From assembly GCF_900129055.1 (NCBI RefSeq), contig NZ_FQUZ01000001.1, positions 162,339 to 226,338 on the forward strand: a DNA stretch of 64,000 nucleotides, written 5' to 3'. The notes below the pieces were generated by a model. The model ran no database searches, was not told where the DNA came from, and worked only from the letters and a program-made list of their open reading frames with translations. Positions 55,482 to 64,000 of the stretch are shown piece by piece. The stretch's first letter is position 1; each line of letters opens with the position of its first letter. This DNA comes from Lampropedia hyalina DSM 16112 (GTDB taxonomy: Bacteria > Pseudomonadota > Gammaproteobacteria > Burkholderiales > Burkholderiaceae_C). A program made the position numbers and the translations under genes.

Positions 55482-56162
55482 ATGAATCTGAAACCGAACC
55501 TGAATCTGAACCTGAACGACATCTCCAGACAGTTCCAGCAAACCAGTGGTCGGGACCCCTGGCTGTGGCCCCTTCTCCCCCGGCTGGTACTGTTTTTCTT
55601 CATCACCGTGGGGGTTGTGGTGTTGCTGTGGTTCCTCTGGCTGAAAAACGTGCAGGCCGAACTGGATTCGTCCAGAGCACAGCAGCAGACCATCCAGAAC
55701 GAATTCAGCCAGAACTACCGCAAGGCCGTCAATCTGGATGCCCTGCGCCGCCAGCGCGAGCAAGCCATCCAGTACGTAACCCTGCTGGAAAAGCAACTGC
55801 CCAGCCGTGCCGAAATGGCCGAACTGCTCTCCGACATCAACATGGCCGGCATTGGCCGTGGCCTGCAATTCGACCTGTTCAAGCCCGGCAGCACCCAGAT
55901 CAAGGATTACTATGCCGAACTGCCCATCGAAGTGCAGGTCACCGGCAGCTTCGATGCCATCGGCGAATTCGTCTCCGACCTCGCCCATCTGCCTCGCATC
56001 GTCACACTGTCGAATATCCAGATTGAAAGCAGCAACAAAAATGCCAGCGAAAGCGGCAATCTGCTGACCATGAAAGCCATCGCCAAGACCTATCGCTACC
56101 TCGACCCTGACGAACTGGCCAACCAGGCCACCAGCCAGCGCGCCCAGCAGAGAAGACGTTGA
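55482..56162 (+). CDS. pilO: Type IV pilus assembly protein PilO
   Basis: Bitopic inner-membrane partner of PilN, 226 residues. One membrane helix lies at about residues 30-52 (LVLFFFITVGVVVLLWFLWL), followed by a coiled coil and a ferredoxin-like periplasmic domain with LPSRAEMAELLSDI and ELPIEVQVTGSFDAIGEFV. The first codons are a tandem array of CTGAA(T/C) units encoding an NLNLNLN run. The C-terminus is slightly basic. It lies 24 bases after pilN. Confidence 0.94.
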   Translation: MNLKPNLNLNLNDISRQFQQTSGRDPWLWPLLPRLVLFFFITVGVVVLLWFLWLKNVQAELDSSRAQQQTIQNEFSQNYRKAVNLDALRRQREQAIQYVTLLEKQLPSRAEMAELLSDINMAGIGRGLQFDLFKPGSTQIKDYYAELPIEVQVTGSFDAIGEFVSDLAHLPRIVTLSNIQIESSNKNASESGNLLTMKAIAKTYRYLDPDELANQATSQRAQQRRR

Positions 56163-56218
56163 GGCACAGGCCATCCCATACCCACACACACGCACCGATA
56201 CCTGACAGGACCCCCCCA

Positions 56219-56752
56219 ATGACACGCTTATGGAGCACAGGACTGATGGCAGCCGCCCTCCTGCTGACGGGCTGTATCAGCGACCCGCGCAGCGAGGTGT
56301 CTGCCTGGATGGAAGAACAGAAACGCCAGACCCCGGCCAAAATTCCCCCGCTCAAGGAACCCCTGGTATTCCAGCCCGTCGCCTACAACCGCGACACCGC
56401 CACCAATCCCTTCGGATTCCAGAAACTCGCCCAGGTCTTCGGCACGGGAATCGAAGCACGGCGCGGTCTGCCACAGTGGGTCATCGATGCCCAGAACCGG
56501 CGCAAGGAGCCCCTGGAATCCTATTCACTCGATGCCATGCAAATGGTGGGCTACCTGCAAAAAGCCGGCAAGCCCACCGCACTGATACTGGTGGACGGCC
56601 ACCTCTACCAGGTCGTGCCCGGCAACCATCTGGGCTACAACATGGGACGCATCGTCTCCATCAGGGAAACCCAACTGGAACTGAAGGAAGTCGTGCAGGA
56701 TGCCACCGGCGACTGGCTGGAGCGTTCAACGGTGCTTGAGCTGCAACAATGA
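56219..56752 (+). CDS. pilP: Type IV pilus lipoprotein PilP
   Basis: Inner-membrane lipoprotein that connects PilN/PilO to the secretin. The ATG at 56219 gives 177 residues; the lipobox is LLLTGC at about residue 18. The linker KIPPLKEPLVFQPVAY is followed by the conserved NPFGFQKL segment. The C-terminal beta-domain has LESYSLDAMQMVGYLQ and ETQLELKEVVQDATGDWLER, family hallmarks. It lies 13 bases before pilQ. Confidence 0.94.
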   Translation: MTRLWSTGLMAAALLLTGCISDPRSEVSAWMEEQKRQTPAKIPPLKEPLVFQPVAYNRDTATNPFGFQKLAQVFGTGIEARRGLPQWVIDAQNRRKEPLESYSLDAMQMVGYLQKAGKPTALILVDGHLYQVVPGNHLGYNMGRIVSIRETQLELKEVVQDATGDWLERSTVLELQQ

Positions 56753-56765
56753 AGGAAAAGAACCA

Positions 56766-58955
56766 ATGACTCAAAAGACCACAGGAAACACACCGCTGGC
56801 ACACATCCGCACCACCCTGCTGGCTGCAATGGCCTTGACTTCCTCTGCCTGGGCCGCCGACATCCAGTCGGTCACCGGCATGCAGCGTGACGGACGGGAA
56901 GTCGTGCAGATTCGCCTGAACGAGCCGCTGAACTTTGAGCCCGTCGTGTTCACCGTTCAGTCACCCGCCCGCATCTCGCTGGACTTCCCCGGTGTGGGCC
57001 TGATCGATGGCCGCCAGACCGTGGGCGTCAATCAGGGCAACCTGCGCACCATCAATGTAGTGGATGCCGGGGATCGCGCGCGCATCGTGCTCAACCTGCG
57101 CGAAGCCACCACCTACCGGCTCGAGAGCGTGGGCAACGACCTGTTCGTCCACTTGGACAGCCCTGGCTCCGCCACTGCCCCCACCAGCCAGCCTGCGGCC
57201 TCGCGCATTGCCGCGCCCGCCACCCGCACCACCCCGGTAGCCCCCAGCATGGCCACGGCCCCGGCTCCCAACACCTTGCAGGGCATTGACTTCCGGCGCA
57301 GCCTTGATGGTTCCGGGCGCGTCGTGGTGGACTTGCCCAGTGCCTCCAACAGCGTGAACCTGCGCGTCGAAGGGCGCAAGATCGTGCTGGATGTGCAGGA
57401 TGCCCAATTGCCTGCCGAACTGCGCAAACGCTTCGATGTCACCGATTTCGGCACCCCCATCAACAGCATCGTCGCCACCCAGGCGGGCAATGCCACGCGC
57501 CTGGAAATCGAGGCACGCAATGAATGGGTTTACAGTGCCTACCAGACCGACAGCCAGTATGTGCTGGAAGTACGCGAAGTTGTGCCCGACCCCACCAAGC
57601 TGACCCAGGGCACGGGCTTCACCGGCGAGAAACTATCGCTCAACTTCCAGAGCATCGAAATCCGCTCGCTGCTGCAAGTGATTGCCGACTTCACCAAATT
57701 CAACATCGTCACCTCCGATACCGTGCAAGGCTCGCTCACCTTGCGGCTGGAAGACGTACCCTGGGACCAGGCCCTGCAAATCATCCTCGACTCCAAGGGA
57801 CTGGGCTACGAGAGAAACGGCAACGTGCTGTGGGTGGCTCCCCGCGAAGAAATCGACACCCGCAAGCAAAAGGAATACGAAGCGGCACGGGCACTGGAGC
57901 AACTGGAGCCACTGCGCACCCAGAGCTTCCAGCTCAACTACGCCCGCTCCGAGACCCTGGCAGCCCAGCTGGCCGCCAGCGGTGGCTCGGGCGGCGGCTC
58001 CGGTGGCACGCAAAATTCCAACCGTTTCCTGTCCAACCGAGGCTCTGCGATTGCCGAGCCGCGCACCAACCAGCTATTCATCACCGACACCCCATCCAAG
58101 CTGGAAGAGGTGTCCCGCCTGATTGCCAGTTGGGACATCCCCGTGCGACAGGTGCTGATCGAAGCGCGCATCGTTGAAGCCTCCGACAGCTTTGGCCGCT
58201 CGCTGGGCGTGCGTCTGGGCGGTGCCGATCTGCGTGCCAACCGCGGCGGCGATGGCGGCTACAGCGTCGGCGGCAACAACCGCGTGGTGTTTGGCTCCAG
58301 CTACGCGAATGCCGTGGCCAGTTCCGGCGCGGGCGGCACCACCAGCGCGACCCAGCAATTCGTGAACCTGCCCGCTGCCCTCTCGGCAGGCGAAGCCGCG
58401 ACCTTCGCACTCTCCATCTTCAACTCGGCCGCCAACCGTTTCCTGAACCTGGAGCTGTCGGCCCTGGAAAGCTCCGGGGAAGGCCGCGTCATCTCCAGCC
58501 CACGCATCGTCACCGCCGATCAGGTCAAGGCCACCATCGAGCAGGGCACGGAACTGCCCTACGCTGCCACGTCCCCCAACGGAGCGACCACAGTCGAATT
58601 CAAGCAGGCCGTCATGAAGCTGGAAGTCACCCCGCAAATCACCCCGGAAGGCAATGTGATTCTGGACCTGCTGGTGAACAAGGACAGCCCCAACTACGCC
58701 CAGTCCACCTCTGGCGGCATTGCCGTGGACACCAAGCGCGTCACCACCCAGGTACTGGTGGAAAACGGCGGCACCATCGTCATTGGCGGCATCTTTGAAT
58801 TGCAGGAAAGCAACAGCGTCACCAAGGTACCGTTCTTCGGCGACCTGCCCGTGGCAGGCCATTTGTTCCGCAGCAAGACCCGCGAAACATCCAAGAGCGA
58901 GCTGCTGGTGTTCATCACCCCCAAGATCGTGACCGACCAGAATACCCTGCGGTGA
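56766..58955 (+). CDS. pilQ: Type IV pilus secretin PilQ
   Basis: Outer-membrane secretin ring through which the pilus passes. The ATG at 56766 gives 729 residues with a signal peptide ending AWA before ADIQSV. Two AMIN domains lie at about residues 35-135 and 180-275 (DIQSVTGMQRDGREVVQIRL and GIDFRRSLDGSGRVVVDLP starts), separated by an Ala/Pro/Thr-rich linker. N-domains follow with SLNFQSIEIRSLLQVIADFT. The secretin domain has PVRQVLIEARIVEASDSFGR and ends with the pore lip and VPFFGDLPVAGHLFRSK. A glycine/serine-rich insertion (GGSGGGSGG) interrupts an N-domain loop. No aroK follows, unlike in many relatives. Confidence 0.95.
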   Translation: MTQKTTGNTPLAHIRTTLLAAMALTSSAWAADIQSVTGMQRDGREVVQIRLNEPLNFEPVVFTVQSPARISLDFPGVGLIDGRQTVGVNQGNLRTINVVDAGDRARIVLNLREATTYRLESVGNDLFVHLDSPGSATAPTSQPAASRIAAPATRTTPVAPSMATAPAPNTLQGIDFRRSLDGSGRVVVDLPSASNSVNLRVEGRKIVLDVQDAQLPAELRKRFDVTDFGTPINSIVATQAGNATRLEIEARNEWVYSAYQTDSQYVLEVREVVPDPTKLTQGTGFTGEKLSLNFQSIEIRSLLQVIADFTKFNIVTSDTVQGSLTLRLEDVPWDQALQIILDSKGLGYERNGNVLWVAPREEIDTRKQKEYEAARALEQLEPLRTQSFQLNYARSETLAAQLAASGGSGGGSGGTQNSNRFLSNRGSAIAEPRTNQLFITDTPSKLEEVSRLIASWDIPVRQVLIEARIVEASDSFGRSLGVRLGGADLRANRGGDGGYSVGGNNRVVFGSSYANAVASSGAGGTTSATQQFVNLPAALSAGEAATFALSIFNSAANRFLNLELSALESSGEGRVISSPRIVTADQVKATIEQGTELPYAATSPNGATTVEFKQAVMKLEVTPQITPEGNVILDLLVNKDSPNYAQSTSGGIAVDTKRVTTQVLVENGGTIVIGGIFELQESNSVTKVPFFGDLPVAGHLFRSKTRETSKSELLVFITPKIVTDQNTLR

Positions 58956-59007
58956 TTGCGCATCCATTGCATATGGCAATTGAACATTTTTCAGGAGTTT
59001 TCCCCTC

Positions 59008-60990
59008 ATGCAACACAGAAAATCGGTCATGAATGACCTCGTGCGCTATGCCCTGGCCGGCATGGTATCGGCTGCCCTGGTCGCCTGCGGTGGCGGTGGC
59101 GGCAATCCCGGCTCCACCGATTCGGGCAATAGCGGAGGCAACGGCAACAGCGGTGGCGACACGGAAACCCCCAGTGTTGCAGGCAGCCTGGCCATCTCCC
59201 TGCTCAATACCCAGGGGGATTCTATTGTCGAAGTCACCACCGCCACCCAGGTACAGGCCAAGGTCACCCTGACCCGTACCGATGGCGGCTCCGTTGCCAA
59301 TCAGTTGATCACATTCGACGAATCCGGCGGATTGAACCTACTGGAGTTCGACCCTACCAGCAAAACTGCGCTCACCAACGCAGAAGGCGTGGCCACCATC
59401 AAGTTCCGTGCCACCTCGGCCACTTCGGTGGGAGCGACCACGGTCACCGCCAATGCCAGCCTGAATGGCACCGAGCTGAATGCAGCCAGCCAGAATATCA
59501 GCGTGGTCGCAGCCCCTGACAACTCCAGCTTCAGCCTGAATGTGCTGGGCAGCACAGGGGCAGCCGCCTCTTCGATTTCAGCCAGTGAAACCGGCTCCGT
59601 GCGTGTCAAGCTCAACCAGCTCAGCGGCAGCAACGAACGGGTACTGGTATCCTTCACCGAACCCAACAACCTACTCAGCTTCTCGCCCAGCACGGCCCTG
59701 ACCGATGCCAATGGCGAAGCTTCCGTCGATGTCAAGGCCACTTCCAGCAGCGTGCTGGGTGTCGCCACCATTGTTGCAACGGCCACGCCGATCAGCGGCA
59801 GCGAATCGATCGTCACACGACAGTACCTCGAAATCAAGCAGGATGCCAGCAAGGACCCACAAACGCTAGTGGCCGCCATCAATTCCATCTCGGCCAATCC
59901 GGCAGACAAATCGATTGTGATTGCAGGCAGTGGTGGAACCGGGCGTTCGGAAACAGCCCAGCTCACGCTGCAAGCCGTCGATGCCGTCGGTGCACCAGTG
60001 CGCGGTGCCACGGTGGAATTCAGCATGTCCTATGGTGACGGCATCAACCAGGTTCTGCTCACCGGCACCGATGCACTGTGCAATACCGACAATCCGCGAG
60101 GCGCGGCTCCCTGCCTGCTGAGTACCGAAACCACCAGCAATGCGAATGGTGAGGTGGTGGCTTCGGTGATGTCCGGCACAGCAGCGACCCCCATCGTGGT
60201 ACGCGCGCAACTCAAGGGCCGCCACGCCATCAGCCAGACCGATACTGTGACCGTCACCACCGGTGTGGCCAGCAGCCGCCATCTTGATCTGTCGGCCTCA
60301 CGTTTTGTCGTCGATCTGGACACCAGCGGTGACTCCAGCACCATCGGCATCATGCTGGCCGATGCCAATGGCAACCCCGTGGCGGACAATGTGGCCGTCG
60401 TCACCACCGCTGATTTCGGTGTTGTAGGAACGTCTGACCGGGGCGGGTGCTTGCTGGCAAACGGACGATGCAGCGTGGAATACAAGGTGCAGAATCCACG
60501 CCCGGCCGATGGTGAAATCATTCATGTGATGGCTTCCGCCCGAGTGGGGGATGGCACGCTCATCAGCGACTTCTTCCCGCTGCGAGGCTCCAGCGTGGGC
60601 TGGGTCAGTGCCTGGGACGCAGCTTATGGCGGCAACGAAATCCACGCGATTCCTGCGGGGCTGGGAGGCAATTGCGAAGTCTCCTACTTCCTGCATTTTG
60701 GAACACCCGCAGGCACATCGGCCCCGACCGGCTCCACGATTGCGGTCAAGGCCAGCCCCGAAGACCTGACGGCCAGTATTGAGAGCGGTGCCACTGTGGA
60801 GAACCACAACTACCGTTCTGGTCTGCGCGTGACAGTCAAAGGCAAGAAAGAAGAAACTTCGGCCACTGGAGCGACAACACCTGCGGTCAATTCCGGTGCC
60901 ATCTACTTCACCGTCACCAGCAACAATGGCCACCAGGCGGAAATCCCGATCACCGTCGAGGGCATTGGCGGGTGCCAAGCCACACCATAA
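59008..60990 (+). CDS. Ig-like (Big_1-type) surface lipoprotein of unknown function
   Basis: Exported protein of 660 residues. CAGGAG lies 12 bases before the ATG. The signal peptide ends in a lipobox, SAALVAC, followed by a glycine/serine linker (GGGGGNPGSTDSGNSGGNGN). The body has at least three repeats of bacterial Ig-like character with the typical NAEGVATIKFRAT or DANGEASVDVKAT motif and TTVTANASLNG strands, near residues 50-165, 170-275 and 290-415. A fourth, more divergent repeat lies at 420-525, and a cysteine-bearing C-terminal domain follows. Such modules occur in invasin-like adhesins. It begins 52 bases after pilQ and probably shares its transcript. Function unknown; adhesion or pilus-linked surface display is possible. 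Confidence 0.8.
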   Translation: MQHRKSVMNDLVRYALAGMVSAALVACGGGGGNPGSTDSGNSGGNGNSGGDTETPSVAGSLAISLLNTQGDSIVEVTTATQVQAKVTLTRTDGGSVANQLITFDESGGLNLLEFDPTSKTALTNAEGVATIKFRATSATSVGATTVTANASLNGTELNAASQNISVVAAPDNSSFSLNVLGSTGAAASSISASETGSVRVKLNQLSGSNERVLVSFTEPNNLLSFSPSTALTDANGEASVDVKATSSSVLGVATIVATATPISGSESIVTRQYLEIKQDASKDPQTLVAAINSISANPADKSIVIAGSGGTGRSETAQLTLQAVDAVGAPVRGATVEFSMSYGDGINQVLLTGTDALCNTDNPRGAAPCLLSTETTSNANGEVVASVMSGTAATPIVVRAQLKGRHAISQTDTVTVTTGVASSRHLDLSASRFVVDLDTSGDSSTIGIMLADANGNPVADNVAVVTTADFGVVGTSDRGGCLLANGRCSVEYKVQNPRPADGEIIHVMASARVGDGTLISDFFPLRGSSVGWVSAWDAAYGGNEIHAIPAGLGGNCEVSYFLHFGTPAGTSAPTGSTIAVKASPEDLTASIESGATVENHNYRSGLRVTVKGKKEETSATGATTPAVNSGAIYFTVTSNNGHQAEIPITVEGIGGCQATP

Positions 60991-61047
60991 GAAGTTCTTG
61001 ATTGCAAGATGGTTCGGCGTGTCATATCACGCCAAACCGCAGTTTCA

Positions 61048-61082
61048 CCGCCCTGTCATTGACTGACAGGGCGGTTTTTTTA
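61048..61082 (+). terminator. Rho-independent terminator at the end of the pil operon
   Basis: A perfect 12-base stem ACCGCCCTGTCA/TGACAGGGCGGT (61,048-61,059 and 61,065-61,076) with a five-base loop is followed by a run of seven Ts. It lies 58 bases after the Ig-like lipoprotein gene and abuts the stop of the convergent topB. It supports a pilMNOPQ-lipoprotein transcript ending here. Confidence 0.9.
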
Positions 61083-64000
61083 TGCAAGATGCGGCCCCAG
61101 CAACCCAGTAATCTCCAACATACCCACCCTGTCCCTGCCCAGCACCTGCCGCAAGCGCGCATCGGCCACAATCGTGCGCCGATCCTGCGGGTCTTGCAGG
61201 TTCTGCGCCCGGATGTACTCCCACACCTTCTTCAGGGCCTGCGGCCGGCTCACCGGCTCCGCCCCGATCACCGCCGCCAGGGCCGCACTCGGGGTCTTGC
61301 CCGCAGCAGGCGCGCGCACGGCCTTCTTCGCCGATGACCGGGCCGCTGTCTTGCTGGCCGCCTTCTTCGCCACTGGCCGGGCTGTGGTTTTGGCCGCCGC
61401 CCGTCCCTTGCCCCCCTCGCGCACCTCGAACGCAAACCCCACCTTCTGCGCATCCGCATCCCACACCAGCCGCGCCTTGAACGGCCTGCGCGTGCGGTTG
61501 GAGATGAACTTGTCCAGCACGTCCGTCTGCCCCTGGGTCAGCAGCTTGCGCATCTGCTCGGGTTCGATGGGCTGTTGCAGGATGACCTTGGCTACCTTGA
61601 ACTGGCTGCTGGGCGTGGGGTTGTGCACGGTGGCCACGGCCCGTTCACTGACGTAGCTGTTGCCCCATTCGTACACCTGCCCATCGTCCGCCGGGGATGG
61701 CCCCAGCGGACTCTGGCCGCTGAAGTCCGCCAGCTCGCCGCTGCCTTCGGTCTTGTCGTCGCCAAAGTCGAATTCGAGTTTGTGGTGCCGCGCTTCCTGG
61801 TCGAAGCTGAGGGTGATTTCGGCGGTGAATGGCCAGCCGGCCTTGGAGCGAAAGCCTTCCAGCGGGCCGATGCGCCCTTCGCGCACGAGGGTTTCGGCTT
61901 CGGCGGTCTCGAAGGTGCGCCCGGCTGGGGATTTGGTGAAGGAGAAGCCGCAGCCTTCGCTCTGGCCATCGACGCCGGTGCAGGCCCAGCGGCGGTAGTT
62001 TTCCTTGATGCGGCCCCCGCAGGTGGGGCATGGGGCTTGCAGGGTGGCGTAGTCGCCGGGGATGGTGTCGCGGTCGTATTCCTTGGCTTTGTGGACGATG
62101 CGCTCGGTCATGGCGGCGATGTCGGCCATGAAGGCCTGGCGGCTGAGCGCGCCTTTTTCGATCTGGCCGAGTTTGTATTCCCAGTCGCCGGTGAGGTCGG
62201 CGCGCGAGAGTTCCTGCACTTGCAGTCCGCGCAGCAGGGTCATGAGCTGGAAGGCTTTGGCGGTGGGGATGAGTTCGCGGCCTTCGCGCAGCATGTATTT
62301 TTCCGTGAGCAGGCCTTCGATGATGGCCGCGCGGGTCGCGGGGGTGCCCAGTCCTTTTTCCTGCATGGCTTCGCGCAGTTCGTCGTCTTCGACTTGTTTG
62401 CCCGCGCTTTCCATTGCTCCGAGCAAGGTGGCTTCGCTGTAGCGTGCCGGTGGCCTGGTTTTGAGGGCTTTGATGTCGGCGGCCTGGGTGTGGACGGTTT
62501 CGCCGGGCTGGACGGGCACGAGGGTTTTGTTTTCGGGTTTGTCGGTTTTGTCTTTGCTGTTTTTGTCGTCTGCGATCTGGGCATCGGCTTCTTTGCCGTA
62601 GATGGCGAGCCAGCCCGGTTGTACGAGCACTTTGCCTTCGCTTTTGAAGTGCTGGATGGGGCGCGGCAGTGCGGGGGTGTCGATCTGGGTGATGCGGGTG
62701 GTGATGAGGTATTCGGCCGCCGGGTAGAAGACGGCCATGAAGCGGCGGCTGACGAGGTCGTAGATTTTCTGTTCGGCTTCGCTCAGGCCACTGGGGGGCT
62801 GGGGGGTGGGGATGATGGCGAAGTGGTCGCTGACTTTGCTGTCGTCGAAGATGCGTTTGTGCGCGCGCACGTAGCCCTGGGCGAGGGCGAGGGCGGCGTG
62901 GGGGGCGAGGTGGCTGTGGCGGCTCTGGGCGAGGGCTTGCAGGGTGTCGCGCGCGACGCTGAGGTAGTCCTGGGGGAGGTGGCGCGAGTCGGTGCGCGGG
63001 TAGGTGAGGGCTTTGTGGCGTTCGTAGAGGGCCTGGGCGAGCGCGAGGGTGGTTTTGGCGGAGTAGCCGAAGCGGGCGTTGGCTTCGCGTTGCAGGCTGG
63101 TGAGGTCGAAGAGCAGGGGGCTGGCCTGGGTGCTGGGTTTGCTGTGTTCTTCGACGCGGCCGCTTTGGTGCAGGACGGCCTGGGCGATGGCCTGGGCGTC
63201 GGCGAGGTTCCACAGGCGTTCGGCGCGGGCGTGTTCGTCGTCGCTGCGTTTGAACTGGGGGTCGTACCAGCGCGCGGGGTAGTCTCCGGCCTGGGCGGCG
63301 AACTGGGCGTGGATTTCCCAGTAGTCGCGGCTGATGAAGCGGCGGATGTGTTCTTCGCGTTCGACGACGAGTGAGAGGGTGGGGGTCTGCACGCGTCCGA
63401 CGGTGGTGAGGAAGAAGCCGCCGTCGCGGGAGTTGAAGGCGGTCATGGCGCGGGTGCCGTTGATGCCCACGAGCCAGTCGGCTTCGGAGCGGCTGCGCGC
63501 GGCGTCGGCCAGGCCTTGCATCTGGGTGTCGCTGCGCAGGTGCTGGAAGCCGTCGCGGATGGCCTGGGGGGTCATGGACTGGAGCCAGAGGCGGCGCACG
63601 GGTTTGCCCAGGCCCTGGTGCTGGCCGCCGCGCACGGGGCCGGCGTATTGTTCGATGAGGCGGAAGATGAGTTCGCCTTCGCGCCCGGCGTCGCAGGCGT
63701 TGATGAGTTCGGTGACGTCGGCGCGTTTGGCCAGGCGGGTGATGGCGTTGAGGCGGGGGCGGGGTTTTTCGACGGGCTTGAGCGCGAAGTACGGCGGGAT
63801 GACCGGCAGGTGCGCAAAGCTCCATTTGCCGCGCTTGACGTCATACTCTTCAGGCGCCTGGATTTCCACCAGATGCCCTACCGCGCTGGTGACCAGGTAG
63901 TGTTCGTTCTCAAAGTGCTCTTCGTGCTTGACGAAGCCGCCGCTGACCGGCGTGAGCGCGCGCACGATGTCCTGTGCGACGGAGGGTTTTTCGGCTAGGA
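61080..64000 (-). CDS. topB: DNA topoisomerase III with C-terminal SWIB domain (start beyond the window)
   Basis: Type IA topoisomerase that decatenates DNA. The frame is open to the window edge; reading in from the edge gives AEKPSVAQDIVRALTP, so only a few N-terminal residues are missing. The Toprim motif is NACDAGREGELIFR; the catalytic Tyr lies in LTYPRTDSRHLPQDY. A zinc-ribbon-like CPTCGGRIKENYRRW with further cysteines follows the core. After a Lys/Ala-rich, histone-H1-like linker the last 80 or so residues (SAALAAVIGAEPVSRPQALKK onward) match a SWIB/MDM2 domain. Visible length exceeds 970 residues against about 650 for E. coli TopB. The stop TAA at 61,080 abuts a bidirectional-looking terminator. 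Confidence 0.92.
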   Translation of the reverse strand, partial: LAEKPSVAQDIVRALTPVSGGFVKHEEHFENEHYLVTSAVGHLVEIQAPEEYDVKRGKWSFAHLPVIPPYFALKPVEKPRPRLNAITRLAKRADVTELINACDAGREGELIFRLIEQYAGPVRGGQHQGLGKPVRRLWLQSMTPQAIRDGFQHLRSDTQMQGLADAARSRSEADWLVGINGTRAMTAFNSRDGGFFLTTVGRVQTPTLSLVVEREEHIRRFISRDYWEIHAQFAAQAGDYPARWYDPQFKRSDDEHARAERLWNLADAQAIAQAVLHQSGRVEEHSKPSTQASPLLFDLTSLQREANARFGYSAKTTLALAQALYERHKALTYPRTDSRHLPQDYLSVARDTLQALAQSRHSHLAPHAALALAQGYVRAHKRIFDDSKVSDHFAIIPTPQPPSGLSEAEQKIYDLVSRRFMAVFYPAAEYLITTRITQIDTPALPRPIQHFKSEGKVLVQPGWLAIYGKEADAQIADDKNSKDKTDKPENKTLVPVQPGETVHTQAADIKALKTRPPARYSEATLLGAMESAGKQVEDDELREAMQEKGLGTPATRAAIIEGLLTEKYMLREGRELIPTAKAFQLMTLLRGLQVQELSRADLTGDWEYKLGQIEKGALSRQAFMADIAAMTERIVHKAKEYDRDTIPGDYATLQAPCPTCGGRIKENYRRWACTGVDGQSEGCGFSFTKSPAGRTFETAEAETLVREGRIGPLEGFRSKAGWPFTAEITLSFDQEARHHKLEFDFGDDKTEGSGELADFSGQSPLGPSPADDGQVYEWGNSYVSERAVATVHNPTPSSQFKVAKVILQQPIEPEQMRKLLTQGQTDVLDKFISNRTRRPFKARLVWDADAQKVGFAFEVREGGKGRAAAKTTARPVAKKAASKTAARSSAKKAVRAPAAGKTPSAALAAVIGAEPVSRPQALKKVWEYIRAQNLQDPQDRRTIVADARLRQVLGRDRVGMLEITGLLGPHLA

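Noticed and set aside
61575..63374. Plus-strand open frame of 599 codons rich in Gly, Phe and Val
   Set aside because: Antisense to topB with no recognisable domain; composition follows from the complementary codons.

Overview
The window is GC-rich, densely coded DNA from a Gram-negative bacterium, most likely a betaproteobacterium of the order Burkholderiales (Comamonadaceae-like). This rests on recognisable gene orders (lepA-lepB-DUF4845-rnc-era; gmk-rpoZ-relA/spoT; mrcA divergent from pilMNOPQ) and on protein style. No 16S or other taxonomic marker is present, so the family is an inference. No rRNA, tRNA, CRISPR array, insertion sequence or phage gene was seen.

Layout. (1) 1-7.2 kb, minus strand: housekeeping genes era (cut by the window edge), rnc, DUF4845, lepB, lepA, a bifunctional (p)ppGpp synthetase/hydrolase and rpoZ; gmk follows at 7.3-8.0 kb. 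(2) 8.3-12.7 kb, minus strand: two periplasmic YceI proteins with a cytochrome b561 in one likely operon, and penicillin-binding protein 1C. (3) 12.9-38.4 kb: a large accessory island that looks like an organosulfur-scavenging system. It has four flavin-dependent monooxygenases of the NtaA/DszA/SnaA type, two SfnB/DszC-like acyl-CoA-dehydrogenase-fold oxidoreductases, three paralogous multi-rhodanese proteins, one aldo/keto reductase, an SsuABC-type sulfonate importer, a peptide-type (Dpp/Gsi-like) importer and three family-5 solute-binding proteins. They form four units: three on the minus strand and one divergent plus-strand unit. Intergenic DNA here is unusually AT-rich. No regulator and no flavin reductase is encoded in the window. 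(4) 38.6-43.4 kb, plus strand: a complete branched-chain amino-acid importer livKHMGF, with a palindromic repeat between livK and livH. (5) 43.4-46.7 kb, plus strand: an RlmL-like 23S rRNA methyltransferase, a PIN-domain protein and an M20 peptidase. (6) 46.8-50.3 kb, minus strand: two secreted beta-propeller-type proteins, the second with a possible Fur-controlled leader. (7) 50.8-61.0 kb: mrcA (PBP1A) on the minus strand, divergent from pilMNOPQ, followed by an Ig-like surface lipoprotein. (8) 61.1 kb to the end, minus strand: DNA topoisomerase III with a C-terminal SWIB domain, cut by the window edge.

How the island may work. Solute-binding proteins and two ABC importers would bring organosulfur compounds into the cytoplasm. 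The flavin monooxygenases and SfnB-like enzymes would oxidise and cleave C-S bonds. The rhodaneses, each with only one intact active-site cysteine among three or four domains, would handle the released sulfur. The substrate cannot be named from sequence. The pairing of each importer with its own rhodanese is the most unusual feature of the window.
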